Positions 28,728 through 36,827 of a stretch of DNA of 41,369 nucleotides are shown here, one piece after another. The DNA is from Anaerolineales bacterium (GTDB taxonomy: Bacteria; Chloroflexota; Anaerolineae; 4572-78; J111): the NCBI GenBank assembly GCA_012032575.1, contig JAAUSP010000005.1, positions 1-41,369 on the forward strand. Reading direction: 5' to 3'. Below the pieces are notes generated by a model. It made no database searches, had not been told where the DNA came from, and saw only the letters and a list, made by a program, of their open reading frames with translations. A program made the position numbers and the translations under genes. Positions within the stretch are counted from its first letter, which is position 1. Each line of letters begins with the position of its first letter.

Positions 28728-29946
28728 TCAACTGACTAACACCGGCTGACCTGCGCCATTGACGCTGACAGGCGCGGCGTGAGGAATCCCGCAGAACTGC
28801 TCGTAGTCAATCAGTTCGGTTACGGTCGGATGTTCACCGCAAACGGGGCAGGCCGGGTTCTTGCGGACCTTGACCTCGCGGAATTCAGCTTCCAGAGCGT
28901 CGTAGAGCAGCAAATGGCCGGCCAGTGATCGGCCAATCCCCAGAATCAACTTGATGGCTTCGACGGCTTCCACGCTGCCGATGATACCGGGCAGGACACC
29001 CAGCACGCCGCCTTCGGCGCAGCTTGGCACTTCGCCGGGAGGAGGCGGGTCGGGGTAGAGGCAGCGATAGCACGGGCCGCCGTTGGCCGTGTCGTAGACC
29101 GTCACCTGGCCCTCAAAGCGGAAGATGCTGCCATCCACCAGTTTTTGCCCAGCAGCACGCAGGCATCGTTGACCAGATAGCGGGTGGGGAAGTTATCGGA
29201 GCCGTTGATGACCACATCGTACTGGCTGATGATGTCGAAGGCGTTCTGGCTGGTCAATTGGGTCTGGTGGCCGATCACTTTGACATCCGGGTTCAATTGA
29301 GCAATGGTCCGCGCCGCCGATTCGACTTTGGGTTTGTCCACATCTTCCAGCCGGTGGATAATCTGGCGTTGCAAATTGCTGGTATCTACCACGTCAAAAT
29401 CTACAATCCCGATTTTGCCCACGCCGCCGCGGCCAGATAAATAGCCGCCGGGCTGCCCAGTCCACCCGCGCCAATGAGCAACACGCTCGACCCCAACAGC
29501 CGCAACTGCCCTTCCTCGCCCACTTCGGGCATGATGGTGTGGCGGCTGTAGCGATGACGCTGGTCTTCGCTGAGGATTTGCGGTTTAGAGAAAGGATAAC
29601 CGGCATTTTTCCAGCCGTTAAACCCGCCCGCCACCGAGAACACATGGGTGTAGCCCAGCTCCTGCAAATCGCGCGCGGCCAACAGGCTGCGCGTACCACC
29701 GGCGCAGGTCACAGCGATAGGCTGATCCCGATACGGAACCAGGGCTTCGACCCGCAGTTCCAAAAAGCCGCGCGGAATATGAACCGCGCCCTTGATGCGC
29801 CCCTGGCTCCACTCGTCCAGTTCGCGCACGTCAATCACGGTCAGGTCTTCGTCGCTTTGCATGCGCCGGGCCAGTTCGTGGGCATCAATTTCGTTGATCT
29901 CTCTTCTCAGTTTAGCGATCAATTGATCGCTGGTCACATAACTCAT
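28728..29946 (-). CDS. rhodanese-ThiF/MoeB fusion, sulfur-carrier adenylyltransferase/sulfurtransferase (frameshifted twice)
   Basis: About 406 residues once restored. An N-terminal rhodanese domain (about 20-125, [15 protein letters not shown] and active Cys in VTCAGGTRS) is followed by a ThiF/MoeB E1-like domain (about 135-390): [51 protein letters not shown], then zinc-type [13 protein letters not shown] and CPVCGEHP. It would adenylate the C-terminus of the small carrier and then sulfurate it. The order rhodanese-ThiF is the reverse of MoeZ/MOCS3. Three frames (29401-29946, 29102-29422, 28728-29138) join at about 29421-29431 and at a T5 run, 29142-29146. One base at each restores [13 protein letters not shown] and [14 protein letters not shown], so sequence errors are likely. 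Confidence 0.88.
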
Positions 29947-29961
29947 AGTCTCCCCCTGCCG

Positions 29962-30237
29962 TTAGCGCCCGCCCGCCATTGCGGGAATAATCGAAACTTC
30001 GTCTTTGTCCGCCACCGGGGTGTCGGCCCCCCGAAGGGTGCGGATTTCTTCCTCGTTGACAAATACATTCACGTAGCGTTTTATTTGCCCATCGGTTTCA
30101 CACAGGCGCGATTGGATACCGGGATACTGCGCCTCTAAATTGCCAATCAATTCGCGAATGGTCGCCCCACTGCCTTCGACTTTGCTCTGGCCGTTGGTGT
30201 AACGTCGCAGCGGGCTGGGAATTCGTACGGTTGCCAT
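29962..30237 (-). CDS. MoaD/ThiS/CysO-like sulfur carrier protein
   Basis: A 91-residue ubiquitin-fold carrier. Seen: VRIPSPLRRYTNGQSKVE, GATIRELIGNLEAQYPG, YVNVFVNEEEIRTLRG, TPVADKDEVSIIPAMAGG. The C-terminus is GGR, one Arg after the usual di-glycine. The family is activated as an acyl adenylate by a ThiF/MoeB enzyme and turned into a thiocarboxylate. It is the first gene of the cluster with the rhodanese-ThiF (15 nt later) and the CysM-like synthase, so CysO is the closest parallel. AAAGGAGAG lies unusually far (about 14 nt) before the ATG. Confidence 0.88.
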   Translation of the reverse strand: MATVRIPSPLRRYTNGQSKVEGSGATIRELIGNLEAQYPGIQSRLCETDGQIKRYVNVFVNEEEIRTLRGADTPVADKDEVSIIPAMAGGR

Positions 30238-30280
30238 ATTTGGGTAATTCTCTCCTTTGTGGGTACTTTTTTCTGATAAA

Positions 30281-30315
30281 CAAAAAGGCTCATCGCTAAA
30301 AATGGACGATGAGCC
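30281..30315 (-). terminator. Rho-independent terminator or attenuator before the sulfur-carrier gene
   Basis: On the minus strand GGCTCATCG, an 11-nt loop-side segment and CGATGAGCC are followed by TTTTTG. It lies 44 nt before the carrier ATG. It may end the long suf transcript or act as an attenuator of the cysO-type operon: GACGATGAG upstream (30378-30386, minus strand) can pair with the left arm instead. Confidence 0.65.
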
Positions 30316-30571
30316 TGACTTAATAACTGCTTTATAAGGTTAAGGTGTGTTAGACTGGCATAGATTGCGTTGAGAGTCTCATCGTCGTTGCTGCACGGCG
30401 ATGCGGGCTACCGCAGCCCTCGCTCTCAGACGCCGAGAACGGGGCTACCGCGCCCGCTTACTACATGTGCAAAATTCAGTTAAAACGGTTAAATTTAAAT
30501 TCACAGTCATGATATCTGTTGGACGGGTTGAGTGCGGCATATCTTACCCGCCTCACTCGGATTGTCAAATG

Positions 30572-30637
30572 GTGAGACGTGAGACGTGATGCGTGATGCG
30601 TGATAAAAATGCTCACGCATCACACATCACGCATCAG
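30572..30637. repeat. inverted heptamer repeats (GTGAGAC/GTGATGC)
   Basis: GTGAGAC twice, GTGATGC twice and GTGATAA (30572-30606) face TGCTCAC, GCATCAC, ACATCAC and GCATCAG (30610-30637), able to form a hairpin. The rest of the 30238-30646 gap holds GC-rich imperfect repeats around 30370-30460 and no supported gene. Confidence 0.7.
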
Positions 30638-30646
30638 GTTCACATA

Positions 30647-30956
30647 TCAAAAGAATCCTAACAGCGTCGGGTCTTCCATCATTCAGGATTCCACTGCTCC
30701 GGCAGCACTTCGACCTGCTTTCGCGTCCGCTGGCTCTTTCGGAGGTTTCTTTGACCTGCTGAACCAGCCAGGGGCCATACGGGCAGAAGGGTGTGGTCAG
30801 CAACATTTTGACCAGCACCGGGGTATTATCCACATCAACGCTTCTAATCAACCCCAAAGCGACCACATCCAGGTGCAATTCAGGGTCCAGCACGCCGCGC
30901 AACGCTTCGCGCACGTCTTCTTCGGTCACCTGGGCAGCATTTATTTCTTCGGACAT
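30647..30956 (-). CDS. MIP18/SufT-like Fe-S assembly factor (frameshifted)
   Basis: A DUF59/MIP18-family protein of about 103 residues. Seen: EDVREALRGVLDPELHLDVV, LGLIRSVDVD, MLLTTPFCPYGPWLVQQVKE, with the conserved Cys in TTPFCPYG. The family helps in Fe-S cluster maturation or carriage and often closes suf operons. Toward the 3' end the frame changes near 30717-30723 (restoring VEVLPEQWNPE) and probably again near 30681-30685 (restoring MMEDPTLLGF and a stop at 30647). Without the second change it would stop right after WNPE. AAGGAG is 9 nt before the ATG. Confidence 0.8.
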
Positions 30957-31059
30957 TGGTTTTCTCCTTCAAAAACAGTAGACGGTAGACGGCACCCCTT
31001 CGGGTGCGCCGAAGGGCGTAGACAGGGAATTTTGCGACCCTGCTACTTTGCTACCTTTT

Positions 31060-31371
31060 TTAATCTTTGGGCGCGATTAAAATATCCTCGCCCTCAACTT
31101 TTACTTGATACAACGGCACCGGCGAAAAAGCGGGCATGGTTTGTGCGCCGGTTTTGATGTTGAACCTGGCCCCGTGCCGGGGGCAGATAATACAGTCGCC
31201 ATCCAGATGACCCTCTACCAGGGGACCGCCATCGTGGGTACACACATCGGAAATGGCGTAAAATTCACCATCGAGATTAAACAGGCCCACATCGTCATCT
31301 TCGTATTCAACCAGCACCTTTTCGCCGGGGGCCAGTTCAGAAATTTTAGCTACCGTGATGAACTTCGACAT
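31060..31371 (-). CDS. Rieske-type [2Fe-2S] ferredoxin
   Basis: A 103-residue soluble Rieske protein. Ligand motifs CTHDGGPLVEG (C-x-H) and CPRHGARF (C-x2-H) hold a [2Fe-2S] cluster; the NirD/dioxygenase-ferredoxin form is the closest type. No membrane segment. It probably carries electrons in the cytoplasm, and FprA about 4 kb downstream is a possible reductase (inference). Its ribosome site (CGGAG) lies in the end of the Uma2 gene. Confidence 0.92.
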   Translation of the reverse strand: MSKFITVAKISELAPGEKVLVEYEDDDVGLFNLDGEFYAISDVCTHDGGPLVEGHLDGDCIICPRHGARFNIKTGAQTMPAFSPVPLYQVKVEGEDILIAPKD

Positions 31372-31380
31372 CGTTTTTTC

Positions 31381-32043
31381 TTATGCTCCGAGTTGTTTCC
31401 TAAGTTTTTCGTATTCGGCTCGCAGTCGAGCCAGTTCTTCTTCAGCTTCTTCCAGGGTCAACAGTTTTACCCCGGTTTCAAGCTCATAAAATCTCAAGTC
31501 ATCCCCTTCATTTCTCAAATACAAGTTCAAAACCCCACTTTTCAACTGGAGGTCCCCCTCCTGAGTAAATTCCGGCTCAATAGGTTGATATTGTTGGCCC
31601 TCAAGAAAATAACCTTGCAATTGCGGCTTGAGATAATCTTTAAGCGGATCAAATTGAAAATATTCCTGTACTCCCAACTCCTCATACAAGCCGCGTTTAA
31701 ACCAGCGATCTTTGCCTTTGGTCGCTTCCGATGTAAATTCGATGATAAAGTCGGGTGCTTTACCTTCCTCCCAGATTTTCCAGGTCCGTCGCTCTTCCTT
31801 TGATGTATCAAAGACAACAAACAAATCTGGGGCAACGACATCCGCCGGGTGATTTTTGGTATAATACATAAACATATTTGCCCCAACATAAACATCAGAG
31901 CGGTTACGGAAAAAGGCCCGCAGCGCCCCCAGCGAATTAAGAATGCGGAGCGAGTGGATACCTGTTTCACCCATAGGTTCACCATCCGATTCCAGATAAT
32001 CTATGGTTTTAGTTTGAGGGGCGTCAAGCAATTTGTCTATCAT
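31381..32043 (-). CDS. Uma2-family (DUF820) putative endonuclease
   Basis: A 220-residue protein of the Uma2/DUF820 family, predicted to have a PD-(D/E)xK nuclease fold. Seen: VAPDLFVVFD, then PDFIIEFTSEATKGKDRWFKR (the E-x-T-S...D region) and YEELGVQEYFQFDP. The C-terminus is a coiled coil (LTLEEAEEELARLRAEYEKLRK). Biological roles in this family are mostly unknown, and it expands strongly in filamentous phyla. It sits inside the suf gene run between sufU and the Rieske gene, 9 nt before the latter, and has no obvious link to Fe-S assembly. Confidence 0.85.
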   Translation of the reverse strand: MIDKLLDAPQTKTIDYLESDGEPMGETGIHSLRILNSLGALRAFFRNRSDVYVGANMFMYYTKNHPADVVAPDLFVVFDTSKEERRTWKIWEEGKAPDFIIEFTSEATKGKDRWFKRGLYEELGVQEYFQFDPLKDYLKPQLQGYFLEGQQYQPIEPEFTQEGDLQLKSGVLNLYLRNEGDDLRFYELETGVKLLTLEEAEEELARLRAEYEKLRKQLGA

Positions 32044-32076
32044 AAATCTACTATCAACTTCTGTGTTATCTGCCTA

Positions 32077-32478
32077 TTACCAGTCCTCGTCGGTATTCCA
32101 ATCCTCTTCACTCAGACCGTAAGCGCCTGACTTTAACACTTTGAGCGAGAGGAGGGCGCATTTCAAGCGAACCGGGCCGATTTCGATCCCCAGTGCCTCC
32201 AAAATCTGTTCTTTGCCAATCTCCTTGGCCTCAGCCAGCGATTTACCCTGGATCATTTCGGTCAGCATGCTGGCGCTGGCCTGGCTGATGGCGCAGCCTT
32301 TGCCGGTAAAGGCAACCTGGTCAATGATGTTATTTTCGTTGACGTGCAAATCCATCCGAATCACATCACCGCACAGCGGGTTGTTCTCCTCGTGCGAGTG
32401 GGTCGGGTGCTCCAGCCTGCCGGTGTTACGCGGATGGCGATAGTGATCGAGAATGTTCTCTTTATAGAAATCGTCCAT
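32077..32478 (-). CDS. sufU: SufU-type Fe-S/sulfur relay protein
   Basis: A 133-residue protein of the NifU-N/SufU group, a zinc-dependent sulfur acceptor for SufS. The ligands C36 and D38 (NPLCGDVI), C62 (GKGCAISQAS) and C107 (RLKCALLSL) are all present. It lies 5 nt after sufS, so the two are certainly co-translated or co-transcribed. The C-terminus is acidic (SEEDWNTDEDW). Confidence 0.93.
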   Translation of the reverse strand: MDDFYKENILDHYRHPRNTGRLEHPTHSHEENNPLCGDVIRMDLHVNENNIIDQVAFTGKGCAISQASASMLTEMIQGKSLAEAKEIGKEQILEALGIEIGPVRLKCALLSLKVLKSGAYGLSEEDWNTDEDW

Positions 32479-32483
32479 GAAAA

Positions 32484-33707
32484 TTACCCTAACAACTCTC
32501 TAGCCTTATCCAACCCCTCCGCCAGCCGATCCACTTCCTCGGGCAGATTATAAACATAGAAGCTGGCCCGAGCCGTTGCCTGAAGGCCGAATTTATCGTG
32601 CAAAGGCATGGCGCAGTGATGCCCGGCCCGCACACAGATACCTTCACCATCCAGCACGGCGGCAATATCGTGGGGGTGAATGTTGCCCAGGGTAAAGGCC
32701 ACTGCGCCCCCCCGCGCCGTCGGATCGTGCGGCCCGTAAATGTGAATTCCTTCCACCTGGCTGAGCCGGTGAAAAGCATAAGTGGTCAATTCGATTTCGT
32801 GGAGACGCACGTTGTGCATACCCAATTCATTCAAATAATCTACCGCTGCCCCCAACCCCACCGCCTCGGCGATGGCGGGCGTGCCGGCCTCAAATTTCCA
32901 GGGTAACTCGTTCCACTCGCTGCCTTCGAAGGTGACTTTTTTGATCATATCGCCGCCGGTCATAAAAGGCGGCATGTCGGCCAAAATCTCCTTGCGCCCC
33001 CATAGCACCCCAATCCCGGTCGGCCCTAACATTTTATGACCGGAAAAGGCCAGAAAATCGCACTCAAAAGCCTGCACATCAGTGGGCATGTGGGGCACGG
33101 CTTGCGCCCCGTCCAGCAGCACCAGCGCGCCGACAGCGTGGGCCTTTTGCACAATCTCGCCCACCGGCGTGACCGTTCCCAGCACATTGCTCATCTGGGT
33201 AATGCTGACCAGTTTGACGGCGGGGGTCAGCCAGGCGTCAAACGTAGCCATATCCAGGTAGCCGTGCTCGTCAACCGGAATGTATTTAACGGTGGCCCCG
33301 GTTCGAGCGGCCAACTGCTGCCACGGCACCATATTGGCGTGATGCTCCATCTGGCTGGTGATAATAACATCGCCGGCTTTGATATGGTTCAACCCCCAAC
33401 TATAGGCCACCAGGTTGATGCTTTCGGTGGCGTTGCGGGTGAAGATCACTTCACGCCAACTGCGGGCATTGATAAAGCGACCCACTTTCTTACGGGCCAT
33501 TTCATACGCCTCCGAGGCTTTCTCGCTGATCTGATAGATACCGCGATGCACATTGGCGTTGTACTCCCGATAATAGGTATTCATCGTTTCGATGACCGGG
33601 AGCGGTTTTTGTGAACTGGCCGTGCTGTCAAGATAAATCAGGGGTTTCCCATTGACCTGCTGCTGCAAGATCGGAAAATCCTGGCGAACACGTTGAACGT
33701 CAAACAT
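32484..33707 (-). CDS. sufS: cysteine desulfurase SufS
   Basis: A 407-residue PLP enzyme that takes sulfur from cysteine as an enzyme-bound persulfide. PLP-lysine K225 is in FSGHKMLGPTGIGVLWG, and the persulfide cysteine C365 in RAGHHCAMPL, with the long loop typical of group II. The ATG at 33707 has GGAG 9 nt before it; a TTG at 33725 would add six residues. Next gene sufU is 5 nt away. Confidence 0.95.
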   Translation of the reverse strand: MFDVQRVRQDFPILQQQVNGKPLIYLDSTASSQKPLPVIETMNTYYREYNANVHRGIYQISEKASEAYEMARKKVGRFINARSWREVIFTRNATESINLVAYSWGLNHIKAGDVIITSQMEHHANMVPWQQLAARTGATVKYIPVDEHGYLDMATFDAWLTPAVKLVSITQMSNVLGTVTPVGEIVQKAHAVGALVLLDGAQAVPHMPTDVQAFECDFLAFSGHKMLGPTGIGVLWGRKEILADMPPFMTGGDMIKKVTFEGSEWNELPWKFEAGTPAIAEAVGLGAAVDYLNELGMHNVRLHEIELTTYAFHRLSQVEGIHIYGPHDPTARGGAVAFTLGNIHPHDIAAVLDGEGICVRAGHHCAMPLHDKFGLQATARASFYVYNLPEEVDRLAEGLDKARELLG

Positions 33708-33758
33708 TGAATTAGCTCCAGGCAAGTAACAAGGTAGCAGAGTCGCAAGGACTGTCTG

Positions 33759-34178
33759 CTACTTCACCCCTTCGGACACCGAAGGACGGGCTACTTTGCT
33801 GCCCTGATAATATTTTTGGATGGCGCTTTTGAGCGTACTGAGGCTCAGCGTAGCGCAACGGACACGGGTCAGCACAATATCCCGGCCCAATTCTTCAAGT
33901 AAGTCATTATAGTCTATGGCCTCTATTTCGGCAAGGGTTTTGCCCTGTACCCGCTCCAGCAAAATCGAAGCCGAGGCCTGGCTGATAGTGCAGCCTTCGC
34001 CTTCAAACTGAATCTGCTCGACTCGATTTTGCTCGTCAACATTCATGTAAATCGTAATGGTATCGCCGCAACTGGGATTGCCGCCGGTCACGACCACATC
34101 GGCCCCAGGAATAGCGCCGCGATGCCGGGGTGCGTCGAAATGTTCGAGCAATTTTTCAATGTGTTGTTGTCGGTCCAT
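33759..34178 (-). CDS. second SufU-like protein
   Basis: A 139-residue SufU/NifU-N protein. All ligands are intact: C37 and D39 (NPSCGDTI), C63 (GEGCTISQAS), C108 (RVRCATLSL). It differs widely from the other SufU in this window, so the two are old paralogues rather than a fresh duplication. The last 15 or so residues (QGSKVARPSVSEGVK) are encoded by an interspersed hairpin repeat. The ATG at 34178 is preferred to a TTG at 34229. It could be a second sulfur acceptor or a scaffold (inference). Confidence 0.87.
   Translation of the reverse strand: MDRQQHIEKLLEHFDAPRHRGAIPGADVVVTGGNPSCGDTITIYMNVDEQNRVEQIQFEGEGCTISQASASILLERVQGKTLAEIEAIDYNDLLEELGRDIVLTRVRCATLSLSTLKSAIQKYYQGSKVARPSVSEGVK
33761..33803. 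repeat. hairpin repeat overlapping the second sufU 3' end
   Basis: CCTTCGG (33769-33775), ACA, CCGAAGG (33779-33785), embedded in CACCCCTTCGG and GGGCTACTTTGCTGCC. A sister copy with CCCTTCGG / CCGAAGGG is at 30996-31016 next to the MIP18 gene. Confidence 0.6.
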
Positions 34179-34237
34179 AGTTTTTATAAAAAGAGGGCAT
34201 TGTGGCTTTATCGCCCCCGCTGCCCCCAAGATTAGAG

Positions 34238-34298
34238 GCCGGGATTAGGAGATTAGGGGATTTTTATTTATTTTATCCCCAAATCCCCTAATCCCGGC
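34238..34298. repeat. inverted 8-bp-type repeat (GATTAGGG)
   Basis: GCCGGGATTA (34238-34247) and TAATCCCGGC (34289-34298) are perfect arms with AGGAGATTAGGGGA / TCCCCAAATCCCC further in. Its right half matches the start of the window. Confidence 0.7.
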
Positions 34299-34342
34299 TA
34301 ACTTGCCTCAATACAACTTATCGTACCTTGTTGATAGAAAAG

Positions 34343-35191
34343 TTACCGTTCAATCGGCGCGCCGACCAAATTACCCCACTCGGTCCAGCTTCCATCGTAG
34401 TTGCGCACATTGGGATAGCCCAATAAATAGGTCAGCACAAACCAGGTATGGCTGCTGCGCTCGCCGATGCGACAGTAGGCCACCACATCTTTGTCAGGCG
34501 TAATGCCCTGGCCCTGATATAGCGCCTGCAAGTCAGCCGGTGATTTGAACGTGCCGTCGTCGTTGGCCGCCTTAGCCCAGGGGATATTCTTAGCCCCGGG
34601 GATATGACCACCACGCAACGCGCCTTCCTGGGGATAGTCTGCCATGTGTAACAGCTCCCCACTGTATTCGCCCGGTGAGCGAACATCCACCAGCGCCCCA
34701 CCTTTGTTGACGTGCTCCCGGACCTGGTCACGGAAAGCTCGAATCTTGCTATCATCCCGCTCTGGGACGGGATAGGTGGTGGTTGGATACTGCGGGACTT
34801 CGGTGGTCAGGGTTCGGCCCTCTTCTTCCCACTTTTTGCGCCCACCGTTCATAATTTTGGCGTTGGTATGGCCCAATAGTTGGAACACCCAAAAGGCATA
34901 GGTCGCCCACCAGTTATTTTTATCGCCGTAAAAGATAACGGTGGTTTCTTTGCTGATACCTTTGCTTGATAACAAGCTGGCAAAGCGTTCACCATCAAGG
35001 TAATCCCGCACCAACGGATCATTTAAATCACCAACCCAGTCAATTTTGACCGCGCCGGGAATATGGCCTTTATTGTAAAGCAGAATGTCCTCATTGGACT
35101 CGACAATGCGAATGATGGGATCATTAAGATGATCGGCCACCCACTGCGTGCTGACCAGCGCCTCCGGGTGGGCGTAATTTTGCTCACTCAT
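34343..35191 (-). CDS. thiosulfate/mercaptopyruvate-type sulfurtransferase (tandem rhodanese)
   Basis: A 282-residue protein with two rhodanese domains, inactive N-terminal (about 10-130) and active C-terminal (about 150-278). The active cysteine is C240 in [16 protein letters not shown], the loop form found in thiosulfate sulfurtransferases of the CysA2/SseA kind. It moves a sulfane sulfur to an acceptor. It lies between sufD and the second sufU, so it may feed sulfur into the suf or the carrier system (inference). AGGAG is 11 nt before the ATG. Confidence 0.92.
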   Translation of the reverse strand: MSEQNYAHPEALVSTQWVADHLNDPIIRIVESNEDILLYNKGHIPGAVKIDWVGDLNDPLVRDYLDGERFASLLSSKGISKETTVIFYGDKNNWWATYAFWVFQLLGHTNAKIMNGGRKKWEEEGRTLTTEVPQYPTTTYPVPERDDSKIRAFRDQVREHVNKGGALVDVRSPGEYSGELLHMADYPQEGALRGGHIPGAKNIPWAKAANDDGTFKSPADLQALYQGQGITPDKDVVAYCRIGERSSHTWFVLTYLLGYPNVRNYDGSWTEWGNLVGAPIER

Positions 35192-35425
35192 GATGTTTAC
35201 TCTCCTGTAGGATAATTTTAAATGGCAGCAACGATAACAAACTCCAATCCGTGTTGATTCAATTTATTGACAACAACACAGCTTGGAGCGATGGGAGAAT
35301 AGGCTATTCCGCTCGCTCATCTATTAGTCCTCCCCTCTTCGTTAAAAGTTGGCTGCAACCGTGTTTGAGGAACATCCTGGCAGGCTGTCCCTACAACTAC
35401 ACAGATTGGAGAGGTACAACAACAC

Positions 35426-35458
35426 AAACCCTAAAGGTCTTTGAGACCTTTAGGGTTT
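35426..35458. terminator. perfect 15-bp palindrome, possible bidirectional terminator
   Basis: AAACCCTAAAGGTCT, loop TTG, AGACCTTTAGGGTTT, followed on the + strand by GCTTTTTT. It comes directly after the sufD stop. It is related in wording to the palindrome at 24024-24058. The remaining gap 35192-35425 holds no supported gene. Confidence 0.6.
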
Positions 35459-35464
35459 GCTTTT

Positions 35465-36826
35465 TTAATCACCAATCTTGGCGGATACGGCGTTGAACAG
35501 CTTTTCGCGGACCCGCTCGTTGTACATGCGGTCAAACACTTTGTAGAAAAAGCCTTCGACCACCATGCGGACAGCGGTATTGCGCGGAATACCCCGGCTC
35601 ATGAGATAGAAGATATACTCTTCATCAATTTTGCCAATGGTTGCCCCGTGCGAAGCGCGCACGTCGTTGGCGTCAATCTCCAGGCTGGGGATGGCGTCGG
35701 CGCGGGCGCTATGGTCCAGAATAAGGTTCTCACTTTTGAGATAGGAGTTCGTTTGCTGAGCCGTCGGCTCGATTTTGATCAGGCCGGTGAAAACACTGCG
35801 GCTTTTATCCTTGACCGCCCCGTGCAGCAGCAGATCACCGCCAGTCGAGGTGCCAATGTGATGGATCAGGCTGTCCACGTCGAGGTGCTGCTTGCCCTGC
35901 ATAAAATAGACGCCGTTAAACTCCATCGAAGCACCGTTGCCGGGCAGTTCGCTGTCAAAGTAGCTCTTGGTCAGGCGGCCGCCCAGTTGGCCGGTCTCCC
36001 AGATCACGGTGCTGTCATTTTGACCGACCGAACGCTTGATATTGAAGTTGTAAACGTCCTCGCCCCAGCGCTGCACATCCACATAACGTACCTGCGCCCC
36101 GGCCTGGGCATAAATCTCCACCACGCCGGCATTCAGGGCCTGTCCGTGCTCGCTGTGCGAAATGGCTTCTTCGATATAGGTTACCTGGGCATGCCGCTCG
36201 GCCACAATCAGGGTGCGCGGGAAGATGGCGCTGCCTTCGCCTTCGAGAATGAGGGCGGTCTGGAAAGGATTTTCCACCTCGACTTCTTTGGGGACGTACA
36301 GGAAGACGCCGCCCCGCCACAAGGCGCTGTTGAGCGCCGCAAACTTGCTGTTTGACGGCGGCACGGCCTGACTGCCCAGATACTTCTGTACCAGGTCGGC
36401 GTGCTCCACTGCCGCTGCGGCCAGGCTGGTAAAAATCACGCCCTGCTCGGCCAGCGCCGGGTCGAGTTCGTGGTACACCAGCCGGTCATTGGCGACAACA
36501 ATGCGGCCCGCCGCCGGATATTTCTCTTCCAGGGCGTCGCGCACATCCTCAGGCAAATCGGTCAGCGCGTTGGCCTGCACCGAAGACGCTTCGGCCAGGT
36601 TGAACTTTTCCCAGCGGATTTTACGCAGGTCGGTCCGCCGCCAATCTTCGTCGGAGGTGGTGGGCATGGGTGTTTCTTCAAAAACCGTCCAGGCCACCTG
36701 GCGCTTTTCTTGCAGCCAGGCCGGCTCATTGGCCGAGACAGCCTCGACGGTGCTACGGGTGAACACACCTGTTTCGAGCAACTTGTCAGATGACTTACGG
36801 GTAGGGGTTAGTACTTGCGCCTCCAT
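35465..36826 (-). CDS. sufD: Fe-S cluster assembly protein SufD
   Basis: A 453-residue partner of SufB in the SufBC2D scaffold. The right-handed beta-helix core is recognised by FLYVPKEVEVENPFQTALI, YVDVQRWGEDVYNFNIKRS, KSRSVFTGLIKIEPTAQQTNSY and the end [25 protein letters not shown]. It begins 1 nt after the sufB stop. A palindrome follows the stop. Confidence 0.94.
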   Translation of the reverse strand: MEAQVLTPTRKSSDKLLETGVFTRSTVEAVSANEPAWLQEKRQVAWTVFEETPMPTTSDEDWRRTDLRKIRWEKFNLAEASSVQANALTDLPEDVRDALEEKYPAAGRIVVANDRLVYHELDPALAEQGVIFTSLAAAAVEHADLVQKYLGSQAVPPSNSKFAALNSALWRGGVFLYVPKEVEVENPFQTALILEGEGSAIFPRTLIVAERHAQVTYIEEAISHSEHGQALNAGVVEIYAQAGAQVRYVDVQRWGEDVYNFNIKRSVGQNDSTVIWETGQLGGRLTKSYFDSELPGNGASMEFNGVYFMQGKQHLDVDSLIHHIGTSTGGDLLLHGAVKDKSRSVFTGLIKIEPTAQQTNSYLKSENLILDHSARADAIPSLEIDANDVRASHGATIGKIDEEYIFYLMSRGIPRNTAVRMVVEGFFYKVFDRMYNERVREKLFNAVSAKIGD

Positions 36827-36827
36827 A

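Noticed and set aside
30238..30480. T-box or SAM riboswitch before the sulfur-carrier gene
   Set aside because: The conserved T-box and SAM-aptamer sequences were not seen; only a terminator with a possible competing arm can be supported.
35251..35496. 81-codon + strand frame before sufD
   Set aside because: It ends inside sufD antisense, passes through the palindrome and has no ribosome site.
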